A stretch of 56,459 bases of DNA. Origin: A37T11 sp964546645 (GTDB taxonomy: Bacteria; Bacteroidota; Bacteroidia; Sphingobacteriales; Sphingobacteriaceae). Made by a program: the position numbers and the translations under genes. Where the stretch lies: assembly GCA_964546645.1 (NCBI GenBank), contig CAZJKM010000007.1:1-56459 (forward strand), read 5' to 3'. Below are positions 37,334 through 46,482 of this stretch, in pieces. Below the pieces are notes generated by a model that saw nothing but the letters and a program-made list of their open reading frames with translations, was not told the DNA's origin and ran no database searches. Each line of letters starts with the position of its first letter. The stretch's first letter is position 1.

Positions 37334-37858
37334 ATGAGAAAACTTACTTTACTGGTGGCGACGGGTATTTTATCAGCAGTGCTTTTCAGCTGCAAAAGTA
37401 AAAAGATGGTGGTCAGCCAGGGAGCGGAGGTAACGATCGACAAGACCGTGAAGGATGGTCTTCAGGAAGTTCAGAAAGATTTTTCCAATGCGGAGCGGAC
37501 GAACCAGGGTATTTTACTGACATTCGATTCGGATGTGCTTTTCCCATTGAATTCATCGTATCTGACAGACCAGGCAAAAGCAGAGATTGCCAAGCTGGTA
37601 AAGATGATGAGCAAATACCCGCAGGCATCGCTGCTGATTGAAGGGCATACGGATGCAACAGGTGAAGCATCCTATAACCAATGGCTGTCAGAAAAGAGAG
37701 CGGCTTCGGTTAAAACGCATGCGGTGTCCCTGGGTTTTCCTGCCGGGCGGATCACCACCAAAGGCTATGGTAAAGATAAGCCGGTGGCAACGAACAGCAC
37801 CGCAGAGGGCAGGCAGAAAAACCGACGTGTGGACATCACGATACAGGAGGGTAAATAA
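37334..37858 (+). CDS. OmpA-family peptidoglycan-associated lipoprotein
   Basis: 174 residues. Lipobox LFSC with lipidated Cys20, a short linker (residues 21-60), then a C-terminal OmpA/MotB domain (about 61-174): GILLTFDSDVLFPLNSSYL, IEGHTDATGEASYNQWLSEKR-type blocks and KNRRVDITI. The domain binds diaminopimelate of murein and anchors the outer membrane. It stands alone with its own promoter and a very strong terminator whose hairpin overlaps the stop codon. Confidence 0.9.
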   Translation: MRKLTLLVATGILSAVLFSCKSKKMVVSQGAEVTIDKTVKDGLQEVQKDFSNAERTNQGILLTFDSDVLFPLNSSYLTDQAKAEIAKLVKMMSKYPQASLLIEGHTDATGEASYNQWLSEKRAASVKTHAVSLGFPAGRITTKGYGKDKPVATNSTAEGRQKNRRVDITIQEGK

Positions 37859-37905
37859 CTAACAGAAAAGGCCGGGAAAACCGGCCTTTTCTGTTAGTTA
37901 TGCTT
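37857..37905. terminator. Bidirectional terminator between the OmpA-type and OmpH-type genes
   Basis: A perfect 19-bp stem (AACTAACAGAAAAGGCCGG and complement), loop GAAAA. It overlaps the lipoprotein stop codon on the left and ends 8-13 nt before the convergent gene. Confidence 0.9.
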
Positions 37906-37912
37906 TTTACGC

Positions 37913-38518
37913 TTACTTAGTCTCTTTTTCCTTTTTATACTCCTCGTTAAGGCCCTTTACGATTTCTTCCGTAATCTCCAGGCTCCGATCCGCATAAAGC
38001 ACTGCCGGATTGGCGGTAGAGTAGGTCAGCACATATTTATAACCCTTTTCTTGGGAGTGCTTCTTCAGGTATTCACTCACCTTGGTATACAGCTTTTCGT
38101 TTTCCTGTGCTTCGTCCTGTGCGAGGGAAGCACTGGCATTCTGATTATGCTGGGCCAGTTCATTCTGTTTGCGCGCCAGTCGCTCTTCGGTGGTTTGTCG
38201 CTGCTCAGCGCTCATAGTAGGCGCATTTTTTTCATAATCAGCTATCTCACGCTGGAAAGCAGTTCCTTTCGCCTGCAGGTCCGCCTGTGCTTTTTTAGCT
38301 TTCGCTTCCATCCGGTTACGGGCTTCCTTAAACAGGTCGTAATTGCTGAGCAGGCTGTCTGAGTTCACGTATACGATCTCGGGAGAGCGTAACGGTGTTT
38401 TAACAGTGTCTGCACCAGTGCCGGCAGCGGGTGTTCCGGGATTATTGCAGGAGGAGATAACCGCTCCCAGGCAAACCGCCGCACCCCATTTTGCCATACA
38501 TGCGAATGATATGTTCAT
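37913..38518 (-). CDS. OmpH/Skp-like lipoprotein
   Basis: 201 residues. Lipobox ISSC with Cys24, a Pro/Gly/Thr-rich linker, then an OmpH (Skp-like) domain: IVYVNSDSLLSNYDLFKEARNRMEAKAKKAQADLQ, a long charged coiled coil (about 60-140), and the closing YTYSTANPAVLYADRSLEITEEIVKGLNEEY-like segment. Skp is a periplasmic holdase chaperone for outer-membrane proteins; the lipid anchor is frequent in Bacteroidota versions. A TAGGTTTG box on the minus strand (38552-38559) lies upstream. Divergent from gyrB. Confidence 0.88.
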   Translation of the reverse strand: MNISFACMAKWGAAVCLGAVISSCNNPGTPAAGTGADTVKTPLRSPEIVYVNSDSLLSNYDLFKEARNRMEAKAKKAQADLQAKGTAFQREIADYEKNAPTMSAEQRQTTEERLARKQNELAQHNQNASASLAQDEAQENEKLYTKVSEYLKKHSQEKGYKYVLTYSTANPAVLYADRSLEITEEIVKGLNEEYKKEKETK

Positions 38519-38597
38519 TTATCTGTTGTTATAAAGTTTCCTAATCAACCGCAAACCTACTATAAATTTCTTATTTGTGAATGATGGGGCCTTAACT

Positions 38598-38630
38598 TTT
38601 TGCCCGTGTCGGTATTTTTTTGTATTTTTG
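38598..38630 (+). promoter_or_regulatory. Promoter of gyrB
   Basis: TTTG (38598-38601), 21 nt, TATTTTTG (38623-38630). Perfect match in both boxes; expected transcript starts about 18 nt before ATG 38653. Confidence 0.65.
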
Positions 38631-38652
38631 GGCTTTTGTATCAAACAGATTT

Positions 38653-40611
38653 ATGAGCGAAGAAAACAAGAATAAGTCAACCTATTCCGCAGATAACATA
38701 CAGGTTTTAGAGGGCTTAGAGGCCGTGCGTAAGCGCCCGTCCATGTACATTGGCGATGTGGGCGTAAAAGGGTTGCACCACCTGGTATATGAGGTGGTGG
38801 ATAACTCTATCGATGAGGCGCTGGCCGGTTATTGTACCGATATAGAGGTAACTATCCACACGGACAATTCCATTGAGGTGGAAGACAATGGGCGCGGTAT
38901 CCCGACGGGTATTAATAAGAAAGAAAATAAGTCGGCCCTGGAAATGGTGATGACCATGCTGCATGCCGGCGGTAAATTTGATAAAGATACCTATAAAGTG
39001 TCCGGTGGTCTGCATGGTGTGGGCGTGTCCTGCGTGAATGCACTTTCCACGTTGCTGATTGCAGAAGTACATCGTGATGGGAAGATCTTTAAACAGGAAT
39101 ATGAGCGCGGCAAGCCGCTGTACGAGGTGAAGGTGGTCGGTGAAAGTGAACGTACAGGCACAAGAGTAACCTTCCATCCTGATCCGGATATATTCACGCT
39201 TACAAGGGTGTACAACTATGATACCCTGGCAGGGCGCCTGCGCGAGCTCGCTTACCTCAATAAAGGCATCCGGCTAACGCTCACTGACATGCGCGATGAA
39301 CAGGAAGATGGATCACTACGGAAAGAAGAGTTTTATTCTGAGGGCGGGCTGCGCGAGTTTGTTAAATTCCTCGATGGCACGCGGCAGGCACTTATTCCGG
39401 AGCCAATCCATGTGGAAGGGATCAAACAGGGCATTCCTGTCGAGCTGGCCCTGCAATACAATGAGACGTATTCCGAGAATGTCCATTCCTATGTCAATAA
39501 TATCAACACGATTGAAGGGGGTACACACGTAGCCGGTTTCCGGCGCGGCTTAACCCGTACGCTCAAATCATACGCTGACAAATCAGGGTTGCTGAAAAAC
39601 CTGAAGGTTGAAATCACCGGTGATGATTTCAGGGAAGGGCTTACGGCGGTTATTTCCGTAAAAGTACAGGAACCCCAGTTTGAGGGGCAAACGAAAACCA
39701 AGCTGGGCAACAACGACGTGATGGGAGCGGTTGACCAAGCCGTGGGAGAGATCCTGGGCATTTACCTGGAAGAAAATCCCAAGGAAGCGAGAACCATTGT
39801 ACAGAAAGTGGTCATCGCAGCCCAGGCTCGTGCGGCGGCCCGGAAGGCCCGCGATATGGTGCAGCGGAAAAGCGTGATGGGGGGCAGCGGATTACCGGGT
39901 AAACTGGCCGACTGTGCCAATAACGATCCGGCGAAGTGCGAGATCTACCTGGTCGAGGGGGACTCGGCCGGCGGAACGGCTAAACAGGGACGTGACCGTA
40001 ATTTCCAGGCTATCCTGCCACTCAGGGGTAAGATCCTGAATGTGGAAAAAGCGATGGAGCATAAGATCTATGAAAACGAGGAGATCAAGAATATGTTCAC
40101 TGCATTGGGTGTGAGTATCGGCACAGAGGAGGATGCGAAAGCGCTTAACCTTGATAAACTGCGCTACCACCGGGTGATCATCATGACGGATGCCGATGTG
40201 GATGGATCACACATTACCACACTGATCCTTACGTTCTATTTCCGCTATATGAAAGAACTGATAGAAAGAGGTTATGTCTACATTGCGACGCCGCCGCTTT
40301 ACCTGGTAAAGAAAGGGAAGGAGGCCGAATATGCTTGGAACGACACGCAGCGTGATTCCGCCATCCAGCGTTTAAAAGGCGGCGGTAAGGAGGACAGCGT
40401 GCATGTACAGCGCTACAAAGGTCTGGGTGAGATGAACGCCGAGCAGTTATGGGATACTACGATGAACCCGGCAACACGTACCCTGCGGCAGGTAACTATT
40501 GAAAATGCCGCCGAGTGCGATCGCATCTTCTCTATGCTGATGGGTGATGAAGTGGCCCCCCGCCGTGAATTCATTGAACGCAATGCGAAGTATGCGAAGA
40601 TTGACACGTAA
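38653..40611 (+). CDS. gyrB: DNA gyrase subunit B
   Basis: 652 residues: GHKL ATPase domain (EVVDNSIDEALAGYC, GRGIPTG, SGGLHGVGVSCVNALS), transducer domain, and Toprim domain (YLVEGDSAGG near residue 433, LPLRGKILNVEKA, DADVDGSHI), then KGLGEMNAEQLWDTTMNP. Gyrase B supplies ATP energy for negative supercoiling with GyrA, which is not in this window. ATG 38653 (MSEENK) is chosen since the promoter boxes lie inside the longer open frame. Followed by a dispersed-type inverted repeat. Confidence 0.97.
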   Translation: MSEENKNKSTYSADNIQVLEGLEAVRKRPSMYIGDVGVKGLHHLVYEVVDNSIDEALAGYCTDIEVTIHTDNSIEVEDNGRGIPTGINKKENKSALEMVMTMLHAGGKFDKDTYKVSGGLHGVGVSCVNALSTLLIAEVHRDGKIFKQEYERGKPLYEVKVVGESERTGTRVTFHPDPDIFTLTRVYNYDTLAGRLRELAYLNKGIRLTLTDMRDEQEDGSLRKEEFYSEGGLREFVKFLDGTRQALIPEPIHVEGIKQGIPVELALQYNETYSENVHSYVNNINTIEGGTHVAGFRRGLTRTLKSYADKSGLLKNLKVEITGDDFREGLTAVISVKVQEPQFEGQTKTKLGNNDVMGAVDQAVGEILGIYLEENPKEARTIVQKVVIAAQARAAARKARDMVQRKSVMGGSGLPGKLADCANNDPAKCEIYLVEGDSAGGTAKQGRDRNFQAILPLRGKILNVEKAMEHKIYENEEIKNMFTALGVSIGTEEDAKALNLDKLRYHRVIIMTDADVDGSHITTLILTFYFRYMKELIERGYVYIATPPLYLVKKGKEAEYAWNDTQRDSAIQRLKGGGKEDSVHVQRYKGLGEMNAEQLWDTTMNPATRTLRQVTIENAAECDRIFSMLMGDEVAPRREFIERNAKYAKIDT

Positions 40612-40616
40612 TAATT

Positions 40617-40687
40617 TAGTGATGAGTTATGAATGAGGAGTGTTATAATAGATCATTCATCACTCATCATTCATAACTCATAATTAA
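40617..40687. repeat. Intergenic inverted repeat (MSYE-type palindromic element)
   Basis: Two 15-nt arms, ATGAGTTATGAATGA at 40622-40636 and its complement at 40668-40682, are separated by 31 nt that contain further degenerate CAT/ATG-rich copies of the same word. Elements of this look recur in intergenic regions of Bacteroidota genomes. The right arm supplies the last codons and stop of the retropepsin-like gene on the minus strand. It may also act as a terminator hairpin for gyrB. Confidence 0.75.
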
Positions 40688-41089
40688 ACACCTGTTTCCA
40701 TAATCAATGACGGCCCGGTACTTATGCAGGATATCGCCGCCGATGACGCCGATCACCGGCTCCAGCTGCAGTTTCTCATAGGTAAAGTTGATGGTTGACA
40801 GATCGAGTACGGCTGCTTCAAAATTGCTGATCTGTAAGGGTCCTATCTGCAGGACCGGCACCGCAAGCGTGAAACTCTCCATGGAGGTTGTTCCCAAGCC
40901 GGTAGACAGCCGGTCGGTATCCTGGAACGCTTCTTCCGCTACAAAAGCCGCTACTGTCTGCTTGTCAAATACGGTTCTGGAGGCTCCGGTATCCAGAACC
41001 GCTTTAAATACACGGTCAAACGCGCGGATTTCCACCAATAGGTGGTAACCATCATCGTCCAGGTATAATAACGTCAGCGGGATGACCAT
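40667..41089 (-). CDS. Retropepsin-like aspartic protease family protein
   Basis: 140 residues, one retropepsin-fold monomer: FKAVLDTGASRTVF with the catalytic D33-T-G, a flap region, and the second hydrophobic-hydrophobic-Gly motif VIGVIGGDIL. Such small proteins act as homodimers; cellular roles are largely unknown. It starts 8 nt after the mdh stop on the same strand, so it is the second gene of an mdh operon. The last residues MSYE and the stop codon lie in a repeat element, so the original C-terminus may have been altered by its insertion. Confidence 0.8.
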   Translation of the reverse strand: MVIPLTLLYLDDDGYHLLVEIRAFDRVFKAVLDTGASRTVFDKQTVAAFVAEEAFQDTDRLSTGLGTTSMESFTLAVPVLQIGPLQISNFEAAVLDLSTINFTYEKLQLEPVIGVIGGDILHKYRAVIDYGNRCLIMSYE

Positions 41090-41097
41090 TTCCCGGA

Positions 41098-42036
41098 TCA
41101 GATTACTCCGGTTTCATTCAGTACCTGGTTCATTTTACGTACGGCCGCGGCGCTTTCTGCAAAAGCAGTCTTTTCAGCGTCGTCCAGATTCAATTGGAGT
41201 ATTTTTTCGACACCGTTTTTACCCAGCACAACCGGCACACCGAGGGTGATGTCCTGCTGGCCATATTCGCCATCCAGGTATACAGAAGCGGTATGCAGCC
41301 TTTTCTGGTCGCGCACAATGCTTTCTACCACCGCAGCACTGGCAGCACCAGGGGCATACCAGGCAGAGGTGCCGATCAGTTTCGTGAGGGTGGCCCCGCC
41401 GACCATGGTATCTGCTACTATCTGCTGTTGCTGCTCCTCCGACAGGAATTGTGTGACCGGCAGGCTGTTCCAGGTGGCGTGTTTAATAAGCGGGATCATC
41501 GTCGTATCACCGTGACCACCGACCACAATGGCGTTCAGGTCGGCAGGGGAGGCCCCCAGTCCCAGACTGAGCTGGTATTTGAAGCGGGAAGAATCCAATG
41601 TGCCACCCATACCGATGATGCGATTCTTGGGCAGGCCGGTTGCTTTCAGTGCCAGATAGGTCATCGTATCCATCGGGTTTGAAACGACAACGATGATCAG
41701 GTCGGGCGAATGTTCCAGCAGGTTTTGTGCCACGTTCTTTACAATATTGGCATTGGTGCCGATCAGTTCTTCACGCGTCATGCCCGGCTTGCGGGGGATA
41801 CCGGACGTGATCACCGCCACCGACGAACCCGCCGTTTTACTATAGTCATTGGTAACACCGGTTATTTTACTGTTAAAGCCCAGCAGTGCGGCTGTTTGCG
41901 ACATATCCTGCGCTTTTCCTTCTGCAACCCCTTCTTTAATATCCAGCAATATTACTTCCTCAGCTAATTCCCTGCGTACAATGTTATCAGCGGTGGTAGC
42001 GCCAACTGCTCCGGCACCGACTACAGTAATTTTCAT
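41098..42036 (-). CDS. mdh: Malate dehydrogenase
   Basis: 312-residue NAD-dependent malate dehydrogenase of the LDH-like type. NAD site MKITVVGAGAVGATTADN; substrate arginines in GIPRKPGMTREELIG; VVSNPMDTMTYL; the catalytic His in VVGGHGDTTMIP. Oxidises malate to oxaloacetate in the TCA cycle and feeds pckA. First gene of an operon with a retropepsin-like protein (8 nt apart). Confidence 0.96.
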   Translation of the reverse strand: MKITVVGAGAVGATTADNIVRRELAEEVILLDIKEGVAEGKAQDMSQTAALLGFNSKITGVTNDYSKTAGSSVAVITSGIPRKPGMTREELIGTNANIVKNVAQNLLEHSPDLIIVVVSNPMDTMTYLALKATGLPKNRIIGMGGTLDSSRFKYQLSLGLGASPADLNAIVVGGHGDTTMIPLIKHATWNSLPVTQFLSEEQQQQIVADTMVGGATLTKLIGTSAWYAPGAASAAVVESIVRDQKRLHTASVYLDGEYGQQDITLGVPVVLGKNGVEKILQLNLDDAEKTAFAESAAAVRKMNQVLNETGVI

Positions 42037-42300
42037 ATCTTTCAGTTTGTTTAATAGTGAATGATTTGTTTGCAGGCTAAGATAGGAAAATGATTTTATT
42101 GGACACGATTTTCCGGAAAATAATGATCCTTACTTTTTATAAGCGACACCGGAAGATGCTGCAGCTGTGCCGGAGCGTATTACCTTCACTGAAACTTATG
42201 ATTATATTGAGGTATTATTAAAAACGATTTTTATATTGCCATGCGGTCAGGGAATGTTATACATCCATTTTGTAGCCTACCCGGCCAGCCATTGATAAGA

Positions 42301-43101
42301 ATGAAAACAATAACGCTTAAAAGCCAGATGATTCCGGATTTACGGACCGTTACCGTTACACGTTATATCACGGCTTTACGCGAAGGAGGCTCACTGCCTG
42401 CTTTGGCAGAAGCGAGTGATGACTTTAAATACGTCATTAAGTTCCGTGGTGCAGGTCACGGAGTCACCGCATTGATCGCAGAGCTTTTGGGCGGGTTGAT
42501 TGCAAAATACCTGGGGCTTCCCGTTCCTGAATTGGTTTTTGTCGAGTTGGATGAAGCTTTCGGACGGGCCGAAGGCGATGAGGAAATCCAGGATTTGCTA
42601 AAATTCAGCAAAGGACTGAATTTGGGCCTGCATTATCTTTCCGGTGCTATTACGTATGATGTGGCGATGAATGACTGCGATGCATTGCTGGCTTCAAAAA
42701 TCGTGTGGCTGGATAGTTTTATTACCAATGTAGACCGTACGTTCCGCAACACCAACCTGCTGATCTGGCACAAGGAATTATGGCTGATTGACCACGGAGC
42801 ATCGTTTTATTTTCATCACTCGTGGGATAACTGGAAGCAAACGTCTGAAACACCTTTTCCGCTTATCAAAGAACACGCCCTGCTGTCCAAAGCGTCTGAA
42901 CTTCGGAAAGCGCACCAGGAATTTTGTGAAAAGCTGAACGATGAGGTATTGTGCGAAATCGTAAACAAAATTCCCGACGCCTTTCTGAATTGGGAAGGAG
43001 GTCCATCAAACGAAGAAATCCGTGAGGTATATTATCAGTTTTTGTCGAACCGGTTGGCACACGCCGCTGTTTTTCTAAAAGCCGCTGAAGATGCAAGATA
43101 A
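42301..43101 (+). CDS. HipA-like kinase-fold protein
   Basis: 266 residues. The fold of HipA-type serine/threonine kinases is indicated by DFKYVIKFRGAGHG (ATP-lysine region), ALIAELLGGLIAKYLGLPVPE, the catalytic loop-like FITNVDRTFRNTNLL (about 138-152) and the metal-binding LIDHGASFYFHH (DFG-like, about 162-173). It is shorter than true HipA and has no HipB partner. Instead the next gene, encoding a DUF3037 protein, overlaps it by 11 bp, so translation is coupled. I chose ATG 42301; ATG 42241 in the same frame is an alternative but adds an unconserved-looking tail. Function unknown; a regulatory or toxin-like kinase is possible. Confidence 0.75.
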   Translation: MKTITLKSQMIPDLRTVTVTRYITALREGGSLPALAEASDDFKYVIKFRGAGHGVTALIAELLGGLIAKYLGLPVPELVFVELDEAFGRAEGDEEIQDLLKFSKGLNLGLHYLSGAITYDVAMNDCDALLASKIVWLDSFITNVDRTFRNTNLLIWHKELWLIDHGASFYFHHSWDNWKQTSETPFPLIKEHALLSKASELRKAHQEFCEKLNDEVLCEIVNKIPDAFLNWEGGPSNEEIREVYYQFLSNRLAHAAVFLKAAEDAR

Positions 43102-43474
43102 AGATATTTATGAATATGCCGTCATTCGTGTCGTTCCAAGGGTAGAACGTGAAGAATTCATCAATGTGGGTCTGATTTTATTCAGCAAACGCAAGCGTTT
43201 CATTCGTTTTGAATACCATATTCCCGAAGAAAAAATCCGAAGCTTTTGCAAAGAATTTGACATAGAACAGCTGAAAGAAAATTTAGAATCGTTTGCCAGG
43301 ATCTGCTCAGGTTCGGCAGATGCAGGCCCTATCGCACAATTAGAAACCACTGAAAGATTCCGCTGGATTACGGCAGTAAAAAGCTCCAGCATTCAGACGT
43401 CAAAACCACACATGGGTTTTTCCACTGATTTAAAGGTTACCTTTGAAAAATTGTACCATGAATTGGTGCTGTAA
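43091..43474 (+). CDS. DUF3037 family protein
   Basis: 127 residues. The family start YEYAVIRVVPRVEREEFINVGLILFSKRKRFIRF is clear, as is the closing SSIQTSKPHMGFSTDLKVTFEKLYHELV. Function unknown. It overlaps the 3' end of the HipA-like gene by 11 bp; DUF3037 proteins commonly sit next to HipA-like proteins, so both probably act together. It may be the modulator or substrate of the kinase, which is inference. Confidence 0.8.
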   Translation: MQDKDIYEYAVIRVVPRVEREEFINVGLILFSKRKRFIRFEYHIPEEKIRSFCKEFDIEQLKENLESFARICSGSADAGPIAQLETTERFRWITAVKSSSIQTSKPHMGFSTDLKVTFEKLYHELVL

Positions 43475-43620
43475 GCGCAGGATTAATGAAATAAATGCTT
43501 TCTTAACACCGCATTAAAATTTCAAAAAACACGCAAACTTCTGCCATTTTTAATTAATATTGCAAACGCACCGGCAGCAGATTGGTAACATGCGGGTGAT
43601 ATTTTAATTATAACCATCTT

Positions 43621-43914
43621 ATGCATATTAACAACACATCCGAAGAAAAAGAAAGTTTGACAAAACGAAAATCGGCCTTAGGCATCCGGTTATTTTTCAT
43701 TTACCTTATCTGCTATGCAGGTTTTGTCGCGATTGGCGTATTCCAATATGAGCTACTGTCTGTCCCCGTAATCGGCGGACTCAATTTAGCCCTGGCATAT
43801 GGGATCGGACTGATCCTGTTTGCCGTTATTCTTGGTGTCGTATACAATTACTATTGCACCAAATATGAAGACGAGTCGGAAGCGGAAGGAAATGAAGAAG
43901 GGAGCGTGGTATGA
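43621..43914 (+). CDS. DUF485-like small membrane protein
   Basis: 97 residues with two membrane helices (about 24-46 and 55-82) and an acidic cytoplasmic tail. It precedes and overlaps the solute symporter by 4 bp (ATGA), the standard position of DUF485 proteins next to acetate permeases (yjcH-actP in E. coli). Probably an accessory subunit or regulator of the symporter. Confidence 0.8.
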   Translation: MHINNTSEEKESLTKRKSALGIRLFFIYLICYAGFVAIGVFQYELLSVPVIGGLNLALAYGIGLILFAVILGVVYNYYCTKYEDESEAEGNEEGSVV

Positions 43915-45836
43915 TCTATGAAATTTCTTATACCGCGTTAATATTCTTCTTCATATTCGTCGGTCTGGTCCTTGGACTTTCTTTTTATTTTGGAAGAAAA
44001 ACCCGTTCGTCCTCTTCCTATTACGCTGCGGGTGGACAGATCCATTGGGGCGTTAACGGGATCGCTTTTGCAGGCGACTATCTGTCAGCAGCATCTTTTC
44101 TCGGTATATGCGGTATGATTGCAGTGTCGGGATTCGATGGTTTTTTGTATGCTATCGGGTTTTTAGCGGGGTGGATCGTCGCCCTGTTCCTCATTGCCGA
44201 ACCCTTCAAACGTTTGGGAAAATATACGTTTACCGATGCGCTGAACTCAACATTTAATTCGAGAGCGATCACCTTGTCGGCATCCGTCAGCACGTTGATC
44301 GTATCGGTATTCTATCTGATACCCCAAATGGTAGGTGCCGGCGATTTGGTAATCCCCTTGCTTGGACTGCCGCATTGGGCAGGTGTGCTCCTCGTCGGTG
44401 CGATCGTAATCATCATCGTTGCCAGTGCGGGCATGGCATCTACTACGTACGTGCAATTCCTGAAAGGGGGCTTGCTGATTATTCTCTCCACGGTACTGAC
44501 CTTCTTCATCCTGAAGAACGGGCTGACATTAACCCCGGACTATAAAGGCAGCACCAGCCACTATAGTTTTATGGAATTAACACCGCACGTGGATAATGGC
44601 AAAGTAGTGGGTGTTGCCGACTGGGAAGTGGTTAGCCAGCAGGTTGTTGGCAGCAAGACGTTTGTCAAACTTTCTCAGAATGGTGTGGAAAGGTGGTTTG
44701 ATTGGGTACAGGATAAGCAGGTGCTGAAAGAGGCCCTGTCGGTTACGCAACAAGCCGACGGACAAACGCTGTACAACGGAGAAGACCGGGAGAAGCGTAA
44801 TTTCTACCAGGTCGGGCACATGAGTAAGATTGTGGTAAACGGGCAGGAGGTGGATAAGACAGGGCCGCTTGGTCCGTTCGAGTTCCTCTCCACACTGCAG
44901 GAGAGCGAAATTGTCCGGTTCCTGCAGATAAAGTTTGCGGATGGGACTGACCACGTGTCGGTCTATTACCAGCAGCCTACTGCCGGGGAAGCGTTTATGC
45001 TTCCGGGGCTCAAATACAAAATCGGCCGGGACGCGAATCTGTGGAGCAAACTGGATTTTATTTCGTTAATGCTGGCGCTGTTCCTGGGAACGGCGGCGCT
45101 GCCGCATATCCTGATTCGTTATTACACCGTCAGGACGCCCCGTGATGCGCGGAAGTCTACTATTTTGGCCATCGCAGCCATTGGCGGCTTTTATATCCTT
45201 ACCCTGTTTATGGGACTGGGAGCTGCGGTGAATGGGGTGCTGGATGTAGAATCGAGCAATATGGCCGCGCCGTTATTGGCCCGTGCTTTCGGTGCTGCCC
45301 TGTTTTCGATCATATCCGCCGTGGCTTTTGCTACGGTGCTCGGTACGGTAGCGGGTCTGATCGTTGCCTCTTCGGGAGCGATAGCGCACGATTTCATCGA
45401 TATATACCTGAAGCGGAATCTGAGTGATGATAAGAAGGTGAAAGCCGGAAAAATTGCCGCTGTTGCTGTAGGCTTTTTTGCCATTCTTTTAGGGATGGCT
45501 TTCAAGGGGGTCAATGTTTCGTTTTTGGTGGGATGGGCGTTTGCCATCGCAGCTTCGGCTAATCTACCGGCGATCCTGTTCCTGCTGTTTTGGAAGAAGA
45601 CATCTGAAAAAGGAATATCGGCATCCATCATTGTGGGAATTGTCGCTTCTTTAGCGATTATTCTCACGTCTCCGACGATGTGGGGGCTGTATGGATTAGA
45701 CCGTGCCGATGCTCCGCATCAGCTGGAAAACCCGGCACTGATTTCTTTCCCGCTTGCGGTCCTGACCGTTTATCTGGTGTCGTTAAGATATCCGAACGGC
45801 AAGACGAAAGGGATTGCTGCGGAAAGTAAAGCATAA
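43911..45836 (+). CDS. actP: Sodium:solute symporter, acetate permease (ActP) type
   Basis: 641 residues, SSS family, about 13 membrane helices. Start FGRKTRSSSSYYAAGGQIHWGVNGIAFAGDYLSAASFLGICG is typical of ActP; other blocks are LPHILIRYYTVRTPRDARKS and GTVAGLIVASSGAIAHD. A hydrophilic insertion of about 130 residues (roughly 207-345) lies between early helices, which makes it longer than E. coli ActP. Translationally coupled to the DUF485 gene. Acetate or another short carboxylate is the likely substrate. Confidence 0.88.
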   Translation: MIYEISYTALIFFFIFVGLVLGLSFYFGRKTRSSSSYYAAGGQIHWGVNGIAFAGDYLSAASFLGICGMIAVSGFDGFLYAIGFLAGWIVALFLIAEPFKRLGKYTFTDALNSTFNSRAITLSASVSTLIVSVFYLIPQMVGAGDLVIPLLGLPHWAGVLLVGAIVIIIVASAGMASTTYVQFLKGGLLIILSTVLTFFILKNGLTLTPDYKGSTSHYSFMELTPHVDNGKVVGVADWEVVSQQVVGSKTFVKLSQNGVERWFDWVQDKQVLKEALSVTQQADGQTLYNGEDREKRNFYQVGHMSKIVVNGQEVDKTGPLGPFEFLSTLQESEIVRFLQIKFADGTDHVSVYYQQPTAGEAFMLPGLKYKIGRDANLWSKLDFISLMLALFLGTAALPHILIRYYTVRTPRDARKSTILAIAAIGGFYILTLFMGLGAAVNGVLDVESSNMAAPLLARAFGAALFSIISAVAFATVLGTVAGLIVASSGAIAHDFIDIYLKRNLSDDKKVKAGKIAAVAVGFFAILLGMAFKGVNVSFLVGWAFAIAASANLPAILFLLFWKKTSEKGISASIIVGIVASLAIILTSPTMWGLYGLDRADAPHQLENPALISFPLAVLTVYLVSLRYPNGKTKGIAAESKA

Positions 45837-46010
45837 GTATGTAGACGAAGCATCTTAGTGACTCCCCGGGACATCCCTGGTCGTTAAAGGGTTGTAGTAA
45901 CGTTACAATCCTGCGGGTCTGTCGGCCAGCGTGGTCATGGATGGAACGGAAGAATTGTATACCAGGCATCCTTAGAACCGGATTGCAGCTATATAGATCA
46001 GGTTTTTATC

Positions 46011-46055
46011 AACCCCCGGAAGTTCACACGCTGTGAACTTCCGGGGGTTTGGTAT
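46011..46055. terminator. Strong hairpin between the symporter and the susD remnant
   Basis: A perfect 18-bp stem (AACCCCCGGAAGTTCACA and complement) with loop CGC. The T-run is weak on the plus strand, better on the minus. It lies between convergent genes. Confidence 0.65.
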
Positions 46056-46071
46056 GTAATACATTTACCGG

Positions 46072-46482
46072 TTAGTTCCTTTCATTCTGTTGGTAACCAC
46101 CAATGGCTATCGCTTCCGGAGGTATCGGCCACGTCCAGTTCGGATGCCCCGGCGGCAGCTCATACGTTTTCCCGCCGATTGTTCTTTCTAACGTTGTCTG
46201 AAAGCGACCCTCGCGATTCAGCCTCCTCAGGTCTTCCCATCGCACACCACGGAACAGCAGTTCTTTACGGCGTTCCAGCAGAATCAATGGCAACAGGTCA
46301 TCCTCTGCTATGGTAACCAAAGGAGTGTACGTACCGGACACGTACCGATGTGCTAACAGGTGATTGACATCGTCCAGCGCCTTGCCTGACTGCCCAAGCC
46401 GGGCATAACATTCTGCCCTGGCAAGATACATCTCGCCGGTAGCCAGACCGGTGAAATACTGTGAACTGCTCTGTAATGTTCT
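46072..46482 (-). pseudogene. SusD/RagB-family outer-membrane protein, C-terminal fragment
   Basis: About 136 codons of the C-terminal part of a SusD-like glycan-binding lipoprotein. Readable from SSSQYFTGLATGEMYLARAEC through LILLERRKELLFRGVRWEDLRRL to the authentic end WTWPIPPEAIAIGG...ERN. A stop lies at 46483-46485, just upstream of the conserved part, and the remaining ~350 residues and the signal peptide are absent. No susC partner exists nearby. The homology breaks off exactly where the accessory region starts, so the gene was cut by an insertion or deletion. Confidence 0.85.
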
